NCBI GenBank assembly: GCA_025765615.1
Contig: JAIVFJ010000038.1
Coordinates: 248,001-312,000, forward strand
Reading direction: 5' to 3'
DNA from: Zopfochytrium polystomum
Taxonomy: Eukaryota; Chytridiomycota; Chytridiomycetes; Chytridiales; Chytridiaceae
Length of the DNA: 64,000 nucleotides
Shown: positions 10,666 to 20,045 of the stretch, piece after piece
How the letters are laid out: every line of letters begins with the position of its first letter
Position numbering within the stretch: position 1 is the first letter of the stretch
The notes under the pieces: generated by a model
The model's database searches: none
What the model was told of the DNA's origin: nothing
Seen by the model: the letters and a program-made list of their open reading frames with translations, nothing else
Program-made: the position numbers and the translations under genes

Positions 10666-12351
10666 ATGGCCCAAGTTACCATCCAACCCCCGCTCCTTGA
10701 CATTGAGCCTGTCCCTCGCACTCAGAACGACGGAAACCTGTCTGCTACGGCAATGCTTCTCTCGCCGACGCCAACCTTGGAGTCGTCCAGCTCCTCCACC
10801 TCTTCAGCGACTGATTCGGATTCGAGCCCTAGCGACAGCAGCGACGACGAAGAAATCGACTTCTCTGTCGATGACGATGCGACGTCCTTCGCGACCATCA
10901 CCACTGCTACGACTATTACCGCAAAGTCTGGATCCCGTGGCAGCAACTCTACTACTCGCCGTCGATCAGATGCTGCATCCTCTCCAATGCTGCTCGATAC
11001 TCCCAATCTCGCCAAACTGTCCATCTCTACTCCGGCGAAAAAGGCTCCAATGAAGTCGTTCCTTTCGACGCCCATTCCTGACGAAGAAGAAGCCCTCGAG
11101 TTTGAAGACGAGACGATCGACCCAGCCAACCTGTCCGCCAATGAACTTCGTGCACGCAAGGCGGTTCGTTACGCGATCATCACGAACCCGACCTTCGACA
11201 AATTCTCGGTGATTTCTATTGTCGGTTTCGGCAGCAACGGCGCCGTTGTCAGCGCCCGACCCCGTGGACGAGACGCGCCTGAAGACGCCATTCTCGCCAT
11301 CAAGATTATCTACAAGTCTGTGTCGGCCTCGCCCACGGCCAAGCCCCCCACGGCGAACGACCCGTGGCCCCATGAAGTGCTCCTTCACCGCAGGCTTAGT
11401 GCCCACCATGCCCACACAAACCTCCTGCACTCGCACGCCCATTTCCAAGACTTAAAGCACTTTTATGTTGTCCTGGATCTTGTTGATGTAGACTGGCTTC
11501 ACCGCTTCGGGGACAGCAGCAACGGCGGCGTAGTCGGTGAGATGCGCTTCCGCAACGCCCGTACAGGTCGTCGCCATTCGATCACGGTCTCACCAGGCGG
11601 GAAAGCTGATCTCTGGGCATGGTCGGTTGAAGTAACCACTCCTGCCGATACAAGCAAGTCTACTGCGTCCAAGGCACTCGCACCTCCCGTCGAATCTTGC
11701 CGTGCCCTCTTTGCCGACATTGCACGCGCTCTCCGTCATCTCCACCGTCTCGGTGTTCATCACGGCGATCTTAAGCCGGAAAATGTGCTTGTTAGCGCGG
11801 GCAGCAAGAGCAACCCGCTCCCGAGCGGCCGCCTTTGCGACCTCGGCCATGCAAGGCACGCACCGGCGCTGGATGCGCCAGAACACCTTGTTACGTCATA
11901 CGGCACGCGCGAGCTGTCCGCACCGGAACTTCTCGTCAATCTGAGCGAGGGCGGCCGCGGTCGCAAGCGCGTTGACGCTTTCAAGCTGGACGTTTTTGCA
12001 CTTGGTACTCTTCTCTTCACAATGCTTCATGGTCCGGCACGTCTTCCCAGCGCATCCACCGGAGCGGTGAGGACAGTAGCAGGCATCCCTTTGGACGTTG
12101 TCGAGCGAGACTGCGGCGTCGACCCCCGTGGCTTGGTGTACCTACTCTCCGGCTACGACATTGACTGCAAAAGCTGGGACCTTCCTGGATTGGTGGACGA
12201 AGACCTCAGCCCACGCCTTCGAGGAGAAAAAGAAATCGTGTCTCTCCTGCGCGGCATGCTCAAGGTTGACCCCAAGCGTCGGATGACCATCGAGGACGTG
12301 TGCAGGCACCCGTGGATTGCCGCTCTCGTCGAAAGCGGCGAGTCGGTGTAG
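10666..12351 (+). CDS. Serine/threonine protein kinase, non-RD type
   Basis: A single exon of 561 residues. The first ~165 residues are low-complexity (Ser/Thr/Asp-rich) and probably disordered. The kinase domain spans about 178-553: glycine loop GFGSNG (187-192), VAIK-type lysine K213, helix-C glutamate E237, catalytic loop HGDLKPEN (366-373), metal-binding DLG (392-394), APE motif SAPE (418-421), and a conserved DVFALG (442-447). The HRD arginine is replaced by glycine (HGD) and DFG by DLG, so this is a non-RD kinase but keeps the Lys, Glu, Asp, Asn and Asp needed for catalysis. The general pattern resembles fungal Ran1/Ksp1/Vhs1-like kinases, but I would not assign an orthologue. An insert of about 60 residues (280-340) separates the hinge from helix E. 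Its 3' end faces the esterase gene. Confidence 0.85.
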   Translation: MAQVTIQPPLLDIEPVPRTQNDGNLSATAMLLSPTPTLESSSSSTSSATDSDSSPSDSSDDEEIDFSVDDDATSFATITTATTITAKSGSRGSNSTTRRRSDAASSPMLLDTPNLAKLSISTPAKKAPMKSFLSTPIPDEEEALEFEDETIDPANLSANELRARKAVRYAIITNPTFDKFSVISIVGFGSNGAVVSARPRGRDAPEDAILAIKIIYKSVSASPTAKPPTANDPWPHEVLLHRRLSAHHAHTNLLHSHAHFQDLKHFYVVLDLVDVDWLHRFGDSSNGGVVGEMRFRNARTGRRHSITVSPGGKADLWAWSVEVTTPADTSKSTASKALAPPVESCRALFADIARALRHLHRLGVHHGDLKPENVLVSAGSKSNPLPSGRLCDLGHARHAPALDAPEHLVTSYGTRELSAPELLVNLSEGGRGRKRVDAFKLDVFALGTLLFTMLHGPARLPSASTGAVRTVAGIPLDVVERDCGVDPRGLVYLLSGYDIDCKSWDLPGLVDEDLSPRLRGEKEIVSLLRGMLKVDPKRRMTIEDVCRHPWIAALVESGESV

Positions 12352-12980
12352 TCGAACGGCCATGCCTTTGTGTTGAATACTTGTGTGTTTCCGCCTGAGC
12401 AAGGTCTGGAAAATCATTGATGGGTCGGGGTCATTTTCTGTTGGGACGAAGCGGCACTACGGGTTCGGTGTCTGCGACGGCGGGTCGCGGATTATCAGGG
12501 CTCTTCTCCCACCCCAGCCTCTCTCTCTTCTCTCCCACCTGCGGTCGCGCTCTGTTGCCAGAATCGCATCGCTCGGCTGTCTGTTTCACCCAACAGGCAC
12601 AGCCACACCTTCGCCCCCACCCCCCAAGAGTCGCCACCACAGCGTCTCCCTCTTTCTCTTTCAATTCCTCCTCTTATTTCTCTTCTCTCCCCTTTTCAGT
12701 GAATCAGTGACTTTCCCACTTCTACACAATTTTCCCTTCTGTCGGATAGCTCCATTCTCTTTAAGTCTCTTCCGTTGGTTCTGTTGTTGGATAGTTCTCC
12801 ATTTTCTTTTAGTCTCTTTCCCTTTTTTATACGAAATACAGTCGTAAACAACAGTAAAATCGTCGTTGAAGTAAAACAGGAAAAAACAGGAAGTAAAACA
12901 GGAAGGGAAGAAGGGAGGATCGCCGAGGGACCAGCCCGCACCGAAAACGAATGAAACAACAAGGCAAACAAATATCACTT
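12352..12980. other. Convergent 3' intergenic region
   Basis: This lies between the kinase (+) and esterase (-) stops. It is pyrimidine-rich on the plus strand and contains an imperfect tandem repeat of about 45 bp (GGATAG-t-CTCCATT...AGTCTCTT units near 12747 and 12790). The long minus ORF across it is an unspliced read-through of the esterase, not a gene. Confidence 0.5.
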
Positions 12981-14352
12981 TCAAACAATGGCGCCGGTGA
13001 CCGGCTGCCCAGAGAGGTAGTAGAACATCAGCTCGGCAAAGTAGTTGTGCGTCTGGCGAGTCGGGTCTGTGCACAGAGTGAGCAAGTTGAAGCCAAGGCA
13101 GTGGGGACGAGAACAGCGAAACAAACAACCAAAACTTACGGTGCACATCCCACCACAGGAACGAGTCCGTGCCCGCGGCCTGGCACGCCGCCGAAGCGGT
13201 TCCAGCGGCGCTGCAGGCGTCCTTGACGTTCGCGCCCGCGCCGTACAGCAGCGCGGCGTTCGGGGCGAGGAAGCCGGCGACGGCGTAGTTCGCGTCAAAC
13301 ACCCACACGTTGGCCGAGGCCGGGAACGCGGCCTTGACGGCAGCGGGGACGGCGATCAGCTGCTGGTTGAAGGTGGCGATCAGCGACTGGATGTTGGCGA
13401 TGGCCGCGGCGGACTGGCCGGCGTTTTGGGGCGCCATGTCGAACGGGTCTGTTTGGAAAAAAGGAAGGTCCAGCAAGTGGGCGTTATTGTTATGGTGGAC
13501 TTTGTTCTTGTGACGGGGGAACGCCAAGCTCCATCTCCACCACCAACTCACACATGGTTCCGAGCATGAAATGCTTCGCGCCCGCGGCGGCGAGGGCGGC
13601 GATGGAGCTCTGGTAGCAGGCCGCGACGGCGGCGCTGGTTGCCGGGTTTGCAATGATGCCGCTGATGTCCTGCGTGGCGGGCAGGAACAGGAACAGAGTC
13701 GTCGCGAGGTCGACCGTGGGCAAGACGTTTGCGAGCGCCATCTGCACCTGCTGCACCACGCTGAACGGCGCAGCCGTCGGGTCGGGTTTGCCAAACTGAA
13801 TGTGCGTGTGAGTGTGTGTGAAAAGCGAACGGAAGCGATCGGGCGGCATGAATGCTAGGAAACGAGGAAGAGGTGGAGGGGTGGATCAAACGGCTGCCCC
13901 CTTACAATCTTGTTATCGCACGTCGCCCCGCTGTACGCCATATCGACCAGCCTCGCGTTCAACAGCCCCGTCTGGCACGTCCCCGCCGCGGCCGCCGCCG
14001 ACGCGTCCTGGAACAGCCCCGTCGGGCCCGCCAGGAACTCGGCGAACGTCGGCCCGTTCGAGTTGCGGCCGGTGAACTGCTTGGCGCCGAGCGGGTCCAG
14101 CGCGGGCGCCATGGCGGCCGCGGGCGCGCCGTTGCGCGCGCCGTCGTCGGCGTACGAGGCGCCGAAGACGACCAGCGTGCTGAAGGGAAGGGCTGGGGTT
14201 GTCGGCGGGATCGGGAGCGCGAGGCAGGGCGGGAGGCCGCCGGCGGCGGCGGCCGCAGGGTCTTGGGCTATCACGGCGGCGGGGAGGGCGAGGAGGAGGA
14301 GTGTTGCGGCCGAAGCTGCGGCGGCGGCGGCGACGGCGCTCTGGAAACGCAT
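12981..14352 (-). CDS. Secreted GDSL/SGNH-family esterase (CE16-like), 4 exons
   Basis: Exons 13906-14352, 13552-13795, 13140-13448 and 12981-13066 join in phase across introns of 110, 103 and 73 nt, giving 361 residues. An Ala/Leu-rich signal peptide covers about residues 1-29. SGNH blocks in order: FGASYADDG (63-71, nucleophile Ser66), GRNSNGPTFAEFL (95-107), AYSGATCDN (about 139-147), FLPATQD (block III position) and WDVHHPT in the splice-joined C-terminus, which supplies the catalytic Asp-x-x-His. The layout matches fungal CE16 acetylesterases and related lipases that act on acetylated carbohydrates or lipids outside the cell. Two odd points: the canonical GDS is GAS, and the GxND oxyanion motif reads ATQD. 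The substrate cannot be told from sequence. Confidence 0.85.
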
Positions 14353-14957
14353 GGTCGTTCGGGATTGCGGGGAGAAGGATTGAAAAACTTGAAAACAAAG
14401 AAAAAGAAAATTTTGTTCTTAATTCTGTTCGTCTCCGGCTTGCATTCCTTTTTTGGAAGGACGAAATTGGGGTCTCTGTGCGGTCACTTGCTTGCTCTCC
14501 GCGGCAGTGTTCGCGGCATCCGCTTCCGTGCCATGTTGTGGCGCTTCACCCCGGCTGCGAGGGAGCCATGGGCGGTACGCGGCGGGGTCGCGAAGGTCGG
14601 AATCCGCGGGAGGGGGTGGAGAAGCCGAGGCTGCGTCAAGCGACGCAACGGACGAAAAATTCTTCTTATTGGTGGTTTGTGACTTGCAGGAAAAACAAAA
14701 ACAAACGAAATTCCGTCACACCCCCAACGGAGTGTAACAACGTACAGATATTACATCCAATGGTGGTGGTAGAGGAATTGGGAGAGTTTGGGAGTAAATT
14801 AGGCCCAAGTATTGAAGAGAGGAGGATGGTCAATGTAGGAGAGGAGGACTTAGTGAATGTTACTGGAACAGTCACGACGAAATCAAGAAAAATCTACTGT
14901 TACGATCCCTCCCGGTGAGGACAGCAAGGTTGCTGAGCGATCGGCTACTAGATCACA
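14353..14957. other. Esterase upstream region and presumed 5' end of the copia element
   Basis: The first part is the promoter side of the esterase. From about 14736 (GTAACAACG) onward the sequence should hold the 5' LTR and leader of the copia element, since gag starts at 14958. No match to the 3' LTR start (TGTGGGAGTTC) is visible, so the 5' LTR is missing or too diverged to recognise. Confidence 0.4.
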
Positions 14958-15545
14958 ATGACGGACAAGGAGTACGAAAATATTCCGGAATTTGAGACGT
15001 CGACAGACGACTGGCCTGACTTCAACTGTCTATTCACGACTTTTTTGGAAGTCAAGGAAATGCTCTACGTTGTCGAGTGTGAAAACGACACATACACAGG
15101 TTCCAACGATACCGTTAAGGCGGCATATGCGGCAAATGCGCTGATGAGAAAAAAGCACGACACTCAAGCTCAAAGCTGGCTACTTGGAAAGCTACCAAGG
15201 GCATCTAGAGACCTATTGAGTGGGTGCACAACTGCACACGAGATGTATGAGCACCTGAAGGAGGTCTATGCAACGGTTACTGCGTCAACGACTATGAACA
15301 CATTGGAACAACTGTTGTCGACAAAGTACGACGACAGTGGCAACATTGAAGATTTCATTGGTTCAGTCTCAGCACTCATTCAGCGCCTCAAGGATGCTGG
15401 GACACTTGACTGGGACAAAATCTATGTCTGTAATCTGCTGATGGCGATGCCGAATACACCTGGATGGCAGAATGTAGTAGGGATGCTATGTGCACTTGAT
15501 GCAACGAAGTTGACGCGCCGAAAGGTTGAGAGCGAGCTCTATGAC
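14958..15545 (+). pseudogene. Copia gag, N-terminal part (UBN2-type), interrupted
   Basis: The ATG at 14958 opens a frame with the pattern of copia gag (UBN2 family): a DWPDF-type start, AYAANAL, a helical middle with LLSTKY, and NLLMAMP. It runs to 15545, where a solo LTR begins directly after the TSD. The frame resumes on the far side of the insertion at 16003, so gag was intact when the LTR element landed. Confidence 0.8.
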
Positions 15546-15997
15546 TGTCAGGAACATGGCAGGACAGGGCAAGGCAGACAAGGAACTGAGAGGAGTGATG
15601 ATTGAATTGGAAACAATAATTCACTTGAGGGATGGGACAGGTCCCCCATCCCCCTTTTATACCTTTTGAGAGTCTTCCTTGTCAAGACTCAAAGAAAGTT
15701 CCAGAAAGATTAGTAATACAATGATACCAATGATAACAACAAGACAAGCCAGGAAAGAAAAGAAGGTTCCAGAAGGTTCCACAAGGTTCCATGAAGGAAT
15801 GTTCTAGAAGGTTCCAGAAGGTTCCAGAGGGTGATTCATAACAAATGACAACAAGACAAGTCAGGAAAGCAAAGAAGGTTCCAGAAGGTTCCACAAGGTT
15901 CCATGAAGGAATATTCTAGAAGGTCCCAGTTCCAGAAAGGTTCCATGAAGGAATGTTCTAGAAGGTTCCAGAGGTTTCCAGAGGGTGATTCATAACA
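15546..15997 (-). mobile_element. Solo LTR copy 1 (452 bp), inserted in copia gag
   Basis: It begins TGTCAGG and ends CATAACA, so it has TG...CA termini, and it is flanked by a perfect 5-bp duplication ATGAC (15541-15545 and 15998-16002). Most of its body matches the copy at 18994-19346. It is about 100 bp longer because a GGTTCC-rich block (AAGGTTCCAGAAGGTTCC units, with GGAATGTTCTAGAAGG) is duplicated. A TATAAAAGG box lies on the minus strand near 15655, which suggests the LTR is oriented minus. No internal retroelement sequence remains. Confidence 0.85.
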
Positions 15998-16490
15998 ATG
16001 ACCATGCTCGGCGGATCAAGGCAGAAAGTCCTGGAGGTGCGTTAAAGAAGGAGTTGACAAAATCCACCGCTTTCACTGCATCCAAAGCAGACAAGAAGAA
16101 GCAGACTTGCTTAAATTGCGGCAAGCCTGGACACCTGCGCAAGGACTGCTGGGCGAAAGGCGGCGGTGCAGCAGGAAAAGGACCAAAGCAAGGTGATGAA
16201 CTCACCAAAGCTAAGAGCAAAGTGAACGCATCAGACGCACGCTATGCTTTCACAGTGAAGTCGAGAGGACCAAGCGAGGACGTTTGGTACCATGACAGCG
16301 GTGTGTCATGCCACCTCACAAACAACCCCTGTTTCTTCGTTCCAGGCACCTACAGGGAAATGTCGGACGAGGTTACTATTGGAGATGGAAAACCACTCAA
16401 GATTGTTGCTGAGGGGAATGTTGTGTTTGACTCAACAGTTTTCATCTGGAAAAACGGTGGAAGTCACACTGCGGGGAGTACGATACTGCC
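15998..16490 (+). pseudogene. Copia gag C-terminus (zinc knuckle) and protease start
   Basis: After the LTR the gag frame resumes with a CLNCGKPGHLRKDC CCHC knuckle (about 16109-16150), then the protease active-site stretch WYHDSGVSCHLT with the DSG triad (about 16287). The frame breaks near 16450-16490 by about one base, and the rest of the protease and the integrase are read in another frame. Confidence 0.8.
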
Positions 16491-17600
16491 CCAACATCAC
16501 AGCCAACCTAGTTTCCCACACACCTCTCACCCTTGCTGGCCTTGAGTTGCATGGGAAGGGGGAGCGCATTGCCTATCGGACAAAGAATGCTGAAGTACTT
16601 GTTGGGAAGCTTGTTGGACGAAATCTGGAGATGCAGATAACTGCTAGGAGGCATGCTACACCTTCAAAGTCAACGAGCAAGGTTCTGTTGACAGCAGACA
16701 TCCAACATCGGCGGCTGTACCACGCATCGCACAATGCGGCAAAGCGGCTTGCTGGAATGGTGGATGGATTTGAGCCCATTACACCAGAGTCGGACTTGCT
16801 ATGCAATGTGTGTCAGCGTGCAAAGCTTACACGCCTTCCATTTCAACGATCCAAGAACCCCAGAGTACGGCACCCACTTGACCTGGTTCACATGGATTTC
16901 ACACCAATTAAGGCAAAAGGTGTTGAAGGCAAGGAGATGGCTCTAGTCCTAACAGACAACTTCTCTGATCTGAAGGTCACCATTCCCATGAAGGGCTGGT
17001 CGGGGGAGGAGATACTGTCCAATTTTATGCCATGGCTCCGATGGGCAGAGAGAGCATGCGACCGGACACTGAAAGCTATTCGGTGTGACAATGCAAAAGA
17101 ATTCTACCTGGGGCGGTTTGCAGACAAGATGAAAGAAATTGGAGTTGAACTGCAAGCTCCTATCGCTTATGAGCACGAGCAGAGTGGAAAAGCGGAAATT
17201 GCAAACAGGAATTTGTTGGACCGAGGACGCTCGGCCCTGCTTGATGCTCAGATGGATAAGAAGTGGTGGCCTCATGCACTAGCCACTGCTGTTTACATGA
17301 GTAATCGATTGCCTGTAAAGGGACTTTCTCTCACACCTATTGAGCTATTCACTCAAATCAAACCTGACTTGGCAAGCCTCCGGGTATTTGGAGCCTGGGG
17401 ATGGGCTCGCTATCCTGCTGAGCATTTGACTGGCAAGAACAAGTTGAATGAGCGGAGTCGGGTTGTGCGAATGCTATCATATGCACAAGGCGGAAAGGCG
17501 TACAATGTTCTGGACCCTTCCACAAACGAAATATTTGTTGCTCGGAATGTGCGGTTTGACAAGACTATCACTGGTCACCCGAGCAATTCTACCTCCGAAA
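16440..17600 (+). pseudogene. Copia integrase
   Basis: The frame carries the H-x-H / CNVC zinc-binding N-terminus (about 16705-16812), then the catalytic core with MDFTPI (first Asp, about 16892), RCDNAKEF (second Asp, about 17084) and EHEQSGKAE (catalytic Glu, about 17180), followed by the copia-type LRVFG and G-x-AYNVLD C-terminal region. The D-D-E triad is intact. The frame changes near 17600 before the reverse transcriptase. Confidence 0.8.
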
Positions 17601-18993
17601 ACTACTGTTTCCTCACACTCAAGCCAAAGGCGTCATCGCTCCAATACAGGATCTGATTTGGATGATGACGTCCCCCTCACTGGCGAGGGGGGAGCACCAG
17701 CTGCAAACACAGACAGCGAGAGTACGAGTGAAAGTGATACAGACTCAGAAGCATGGGAAAATGCGGCAACAACTCCACAGCCAGGCTCGCCAGTGCGCGT
17801 GCCGTCAACGGAACAGCCAAGCACCCCTGTGAGTCAGCCATCACCACCTCGCTCACCACCCTGCTCACCATGGGAGCGCCGTAGTGAGCGCATACGGATG
17901 CAACAAGATCGAGAGCGTACTCAGCGAGAACAAGCAGTACGTGATTTCCTGGAACGCAAGAAGAAGGGAAAAAAAGCAACTGGGGGGCAAGCAAACTTTG
18001 CTTTCATTTCCGTTGCAGAGGTCAAACGTGACCCTGAATGGAAGAGTTGGAAAGCTGCTATGGATAAGCAGATGAAAACACTTGACGAATATGGGATGTG
18101 GACATTGAAACCACTCCCACCAGGTCGCAAACCTATTGGATCGAAGTGGCACCTGGAGAGGCAGAAAGACGCAGATGGAAACTTGTTGGAGAGGAAGGCG
18201 AGGCTGGTTGGGCGAGGATTCAGCCAGATTTATGGACTTGATTACACTGAGACATACTTGCTGACAGCATGAGCACAGACTTTTCGGCTGATGCTTGTAC
18301 TGGCTCTGGAGTTTGATATGGAAATCCACCAAAGCGATATTCGTGCGGCTTACTTGAACGGACTCATGGATGAGGAAGTCTATATGGAACAGCCGGATGG
18401 ATACGAGGTATTTGGGCCAAATGGGGAGAAGCTCTATTGCCTATTACAGAAGGCCCTGTATGGGACAAAACAGGCCAGGCAGATTTGGTACAAGACTGCT
18501 TGCAAGTGGTTGGAGGAGAATGGATTTCGACCATCAAAGCACGACCCTTGCCTCTTCCTAAAGGGGGAGCTAGGGACTCCAGACTTTATGGCGGTCCTAT
18601 TGTTTGTAGATGATATGCTGACATTCTATTTTTGCCTCCGCAAAGGCGAACTTTGAGAAGTTCTGGACTCACCTGAACGCTACTTTCGAGCTGCGTGATG
18701 TGGGCAGGCTGGAGCGCTACATTGGAATCAGTGTGCAACAGGACCGAGAGAAGGGGGAGATTTGATTGAGCAACTCATCGAATTTCTACGAGTTCCTGAC
18801 CAGATTTGGGATGGAGGATGCCAAGGCTATCTCCACCCCAATGGTGCCAGGGCGTATTCTGGAGAAGCATGGTGAAGAGCCACGAACGGAGAAGCCAATG
18901 CAAGAATTGGTGGGCTGCTTGAATTTCCCAGCAGTTTGGACTCGACCAGACTTATCGTTTGCTGTTGGACGGTTGGGCCAAGTTATGGCCAAT
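17600..18993 (+). pseudogene. Copia reverse transcriptase, broken
   Basis: After an acidic/Ser-rich linker the reverse transcriptase is read with WHLERQKDADGN, ARLVGRGFSQ, a TGA at about 18270 in place of a sense codon, then HQSDIRAAYLNG and KALYGTKQA. The catalytic block reads LLFVDDML (YVDDL-type, about 18600). A frameshift follows within 20 bases, and a second TGA stands near 18764. The piece ends where solo LTR 2 begins at 18994. Confidence 0.8.
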
Positions 18994-19346
18994 TGTCAGG
19001 AACAGGGCAGGACAGGACAAGGCAGACAAGGAACTGAGAGGAGTGATGATTGTATTGGAAACAATAATTCACTTGAGGGATGGGACAGGTCCCCCATCCC
19101 CCTTTTATACCTTTTGAGAGTGTTCCTTGTCAAGACTCCAAGAAAGTTCCAGAAAGAGCAATTAGTAATACAATGATACCAATGATACCAATGACAACAA
19201 GACAAGTCAGGAAAGCAAAGAAGGTTCCAGAAGGTTCCACAAGGTTCCATGAAGGAATGTTCTAGAAGGTTCCAGAAGGTTCCAGAAGGTTCCATGAAGG
19301 AATGTTCTAGAAGGTTCCAGAGGTTTCCAGAGGGTGATTCATAACA
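18994..19346 (-). mobile_element. Solo LTR copy 2 (353 bp), inserted near the RT/RNase H junction
   Basis: It is the same family as 15546-15997, with TGTCAGG and CATAACA ends, flanked by a perfect 5-bp duplication CCAAT (18989-18993 and 19347-19351). The TATAAAAGG box is again on the minus strand (near 19105). Both copies share orientation. Confidence 0.85.
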
Positions 19347-19953
19347 CCAATGCAACAGACAAACACTGGGAGGCAGGTCATCTAGACGTGCTACGCTACG
19401 TCAAGGGAACTGCTGATGTGCCACTTGTGTTTCGACGGGGCGGCAAGATGGAACTTGTTGGATACTCTGATTCTGACTTTGCCTCAGACAAAGTGTCTGC
19501 AAAGTCTGTCTATGGATTTGTATTCTTCCTTGGAAACTGTGCTATTAGCTGGAGGAGCAAACGCGCAGCCTCGGTTGCAACATCGACAACAGTGGCAGAA
19601 TTGGAGGGCCTCTTGGAGGCCACGAAGGAAGTGATTTGGTTGTGCAGACTGTTGGGGGAGATTGGTCTCCCTGATTCAGGGCCAACTACTATCTACGAAG
19701 ACAACACCTCGGTCATCAAGACAGTGATGGGGGACCGGAACCTCGAGTGTACCAAGCACGAAGCAGTGAAGGTCGAATTCGTGCGGGAGAAAAATCCAGC
19801 ATGAGTTAAGTCATCTCTGTTGAGCACAAGCCGACAATGGAGATGGTTGCGGACATTTTTACCAAGTCGTTGGGACCCTCTGTGTTCAGGAAACATGCAG
19901 AAGCATTGGGACTTCGATTTAGTGGGTAGAAGGGTGTCGCACATGAGGGGGAG
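19347..19953 (+). pseudogene. Copia RNase H and 3' end
   Basis: The frame resumes after the LTR with YSDSDFA (first catalytic Asp region), SWRSKRAASVATSTTVAELE and YEDNTSVI, the copia RNase H signature, with a TAA near 19805. It ends shortly before the purine-rich tract and the start of the 3' LTR at 19954. Confidence 0.8.
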
Positions 19954-20045
19954 TGTGGGAGTTCATGCTTGCACTTCCGGGTGTTGTTGTTGTTCTGAAG
20001 GACGACTTGTCGGAGAAAAATCAATACAGAAAAAAGTCAAACAAC
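19954..20045 (+). repeat. Start of copia 3' LTR (right end not defined)
   Basis: TGTGGGAGTTC directly follows the GAGGGGGAG purine tract, as expected for the left end of the 3' LTR. The right end merges into gypsy-like sequence and cannot be placed. Confidence 0.5.

Larger units (their letters stand above)
14958..19953 (+). mobile_element. Ty1/copia LTR retrotransposon, decayed, carrying two nested insertions
   Basis: Gag, protease, integrase, reverse transcriptase and RNase H occur in the copia order on the plus strand, followed at 19944-19953 by a purine tract (GAGGGGGAG) and TGTGGGAGTT, the usual junction of the polypurine tract and 3' LTR. The element is inactive: it is interrupted by two solo LTRs (15546-15997 and 18994-19346), by in-frame TGA codons near 18270 and 18764, and by frameshifts near 16450, 17600 and 18625. 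The 5' LTR was not identified. Confidence 0.85.

Noticed and set aside
12661..13794. A 377-residue minus ORF across the esterase 3' end
   Set aside because: It runs through two esterase introns and non-coding 3' DNA; the spliced four-exon model restores WDxxHPT and consistent phases.
15740..15990. Regular GGTTCC repeats resembling a CRISPR or satellite array
   Set aside because: They lie wholly inside solo LTRs with target-site duplications, have irregular spacing and occur in a eukaryotic genome.
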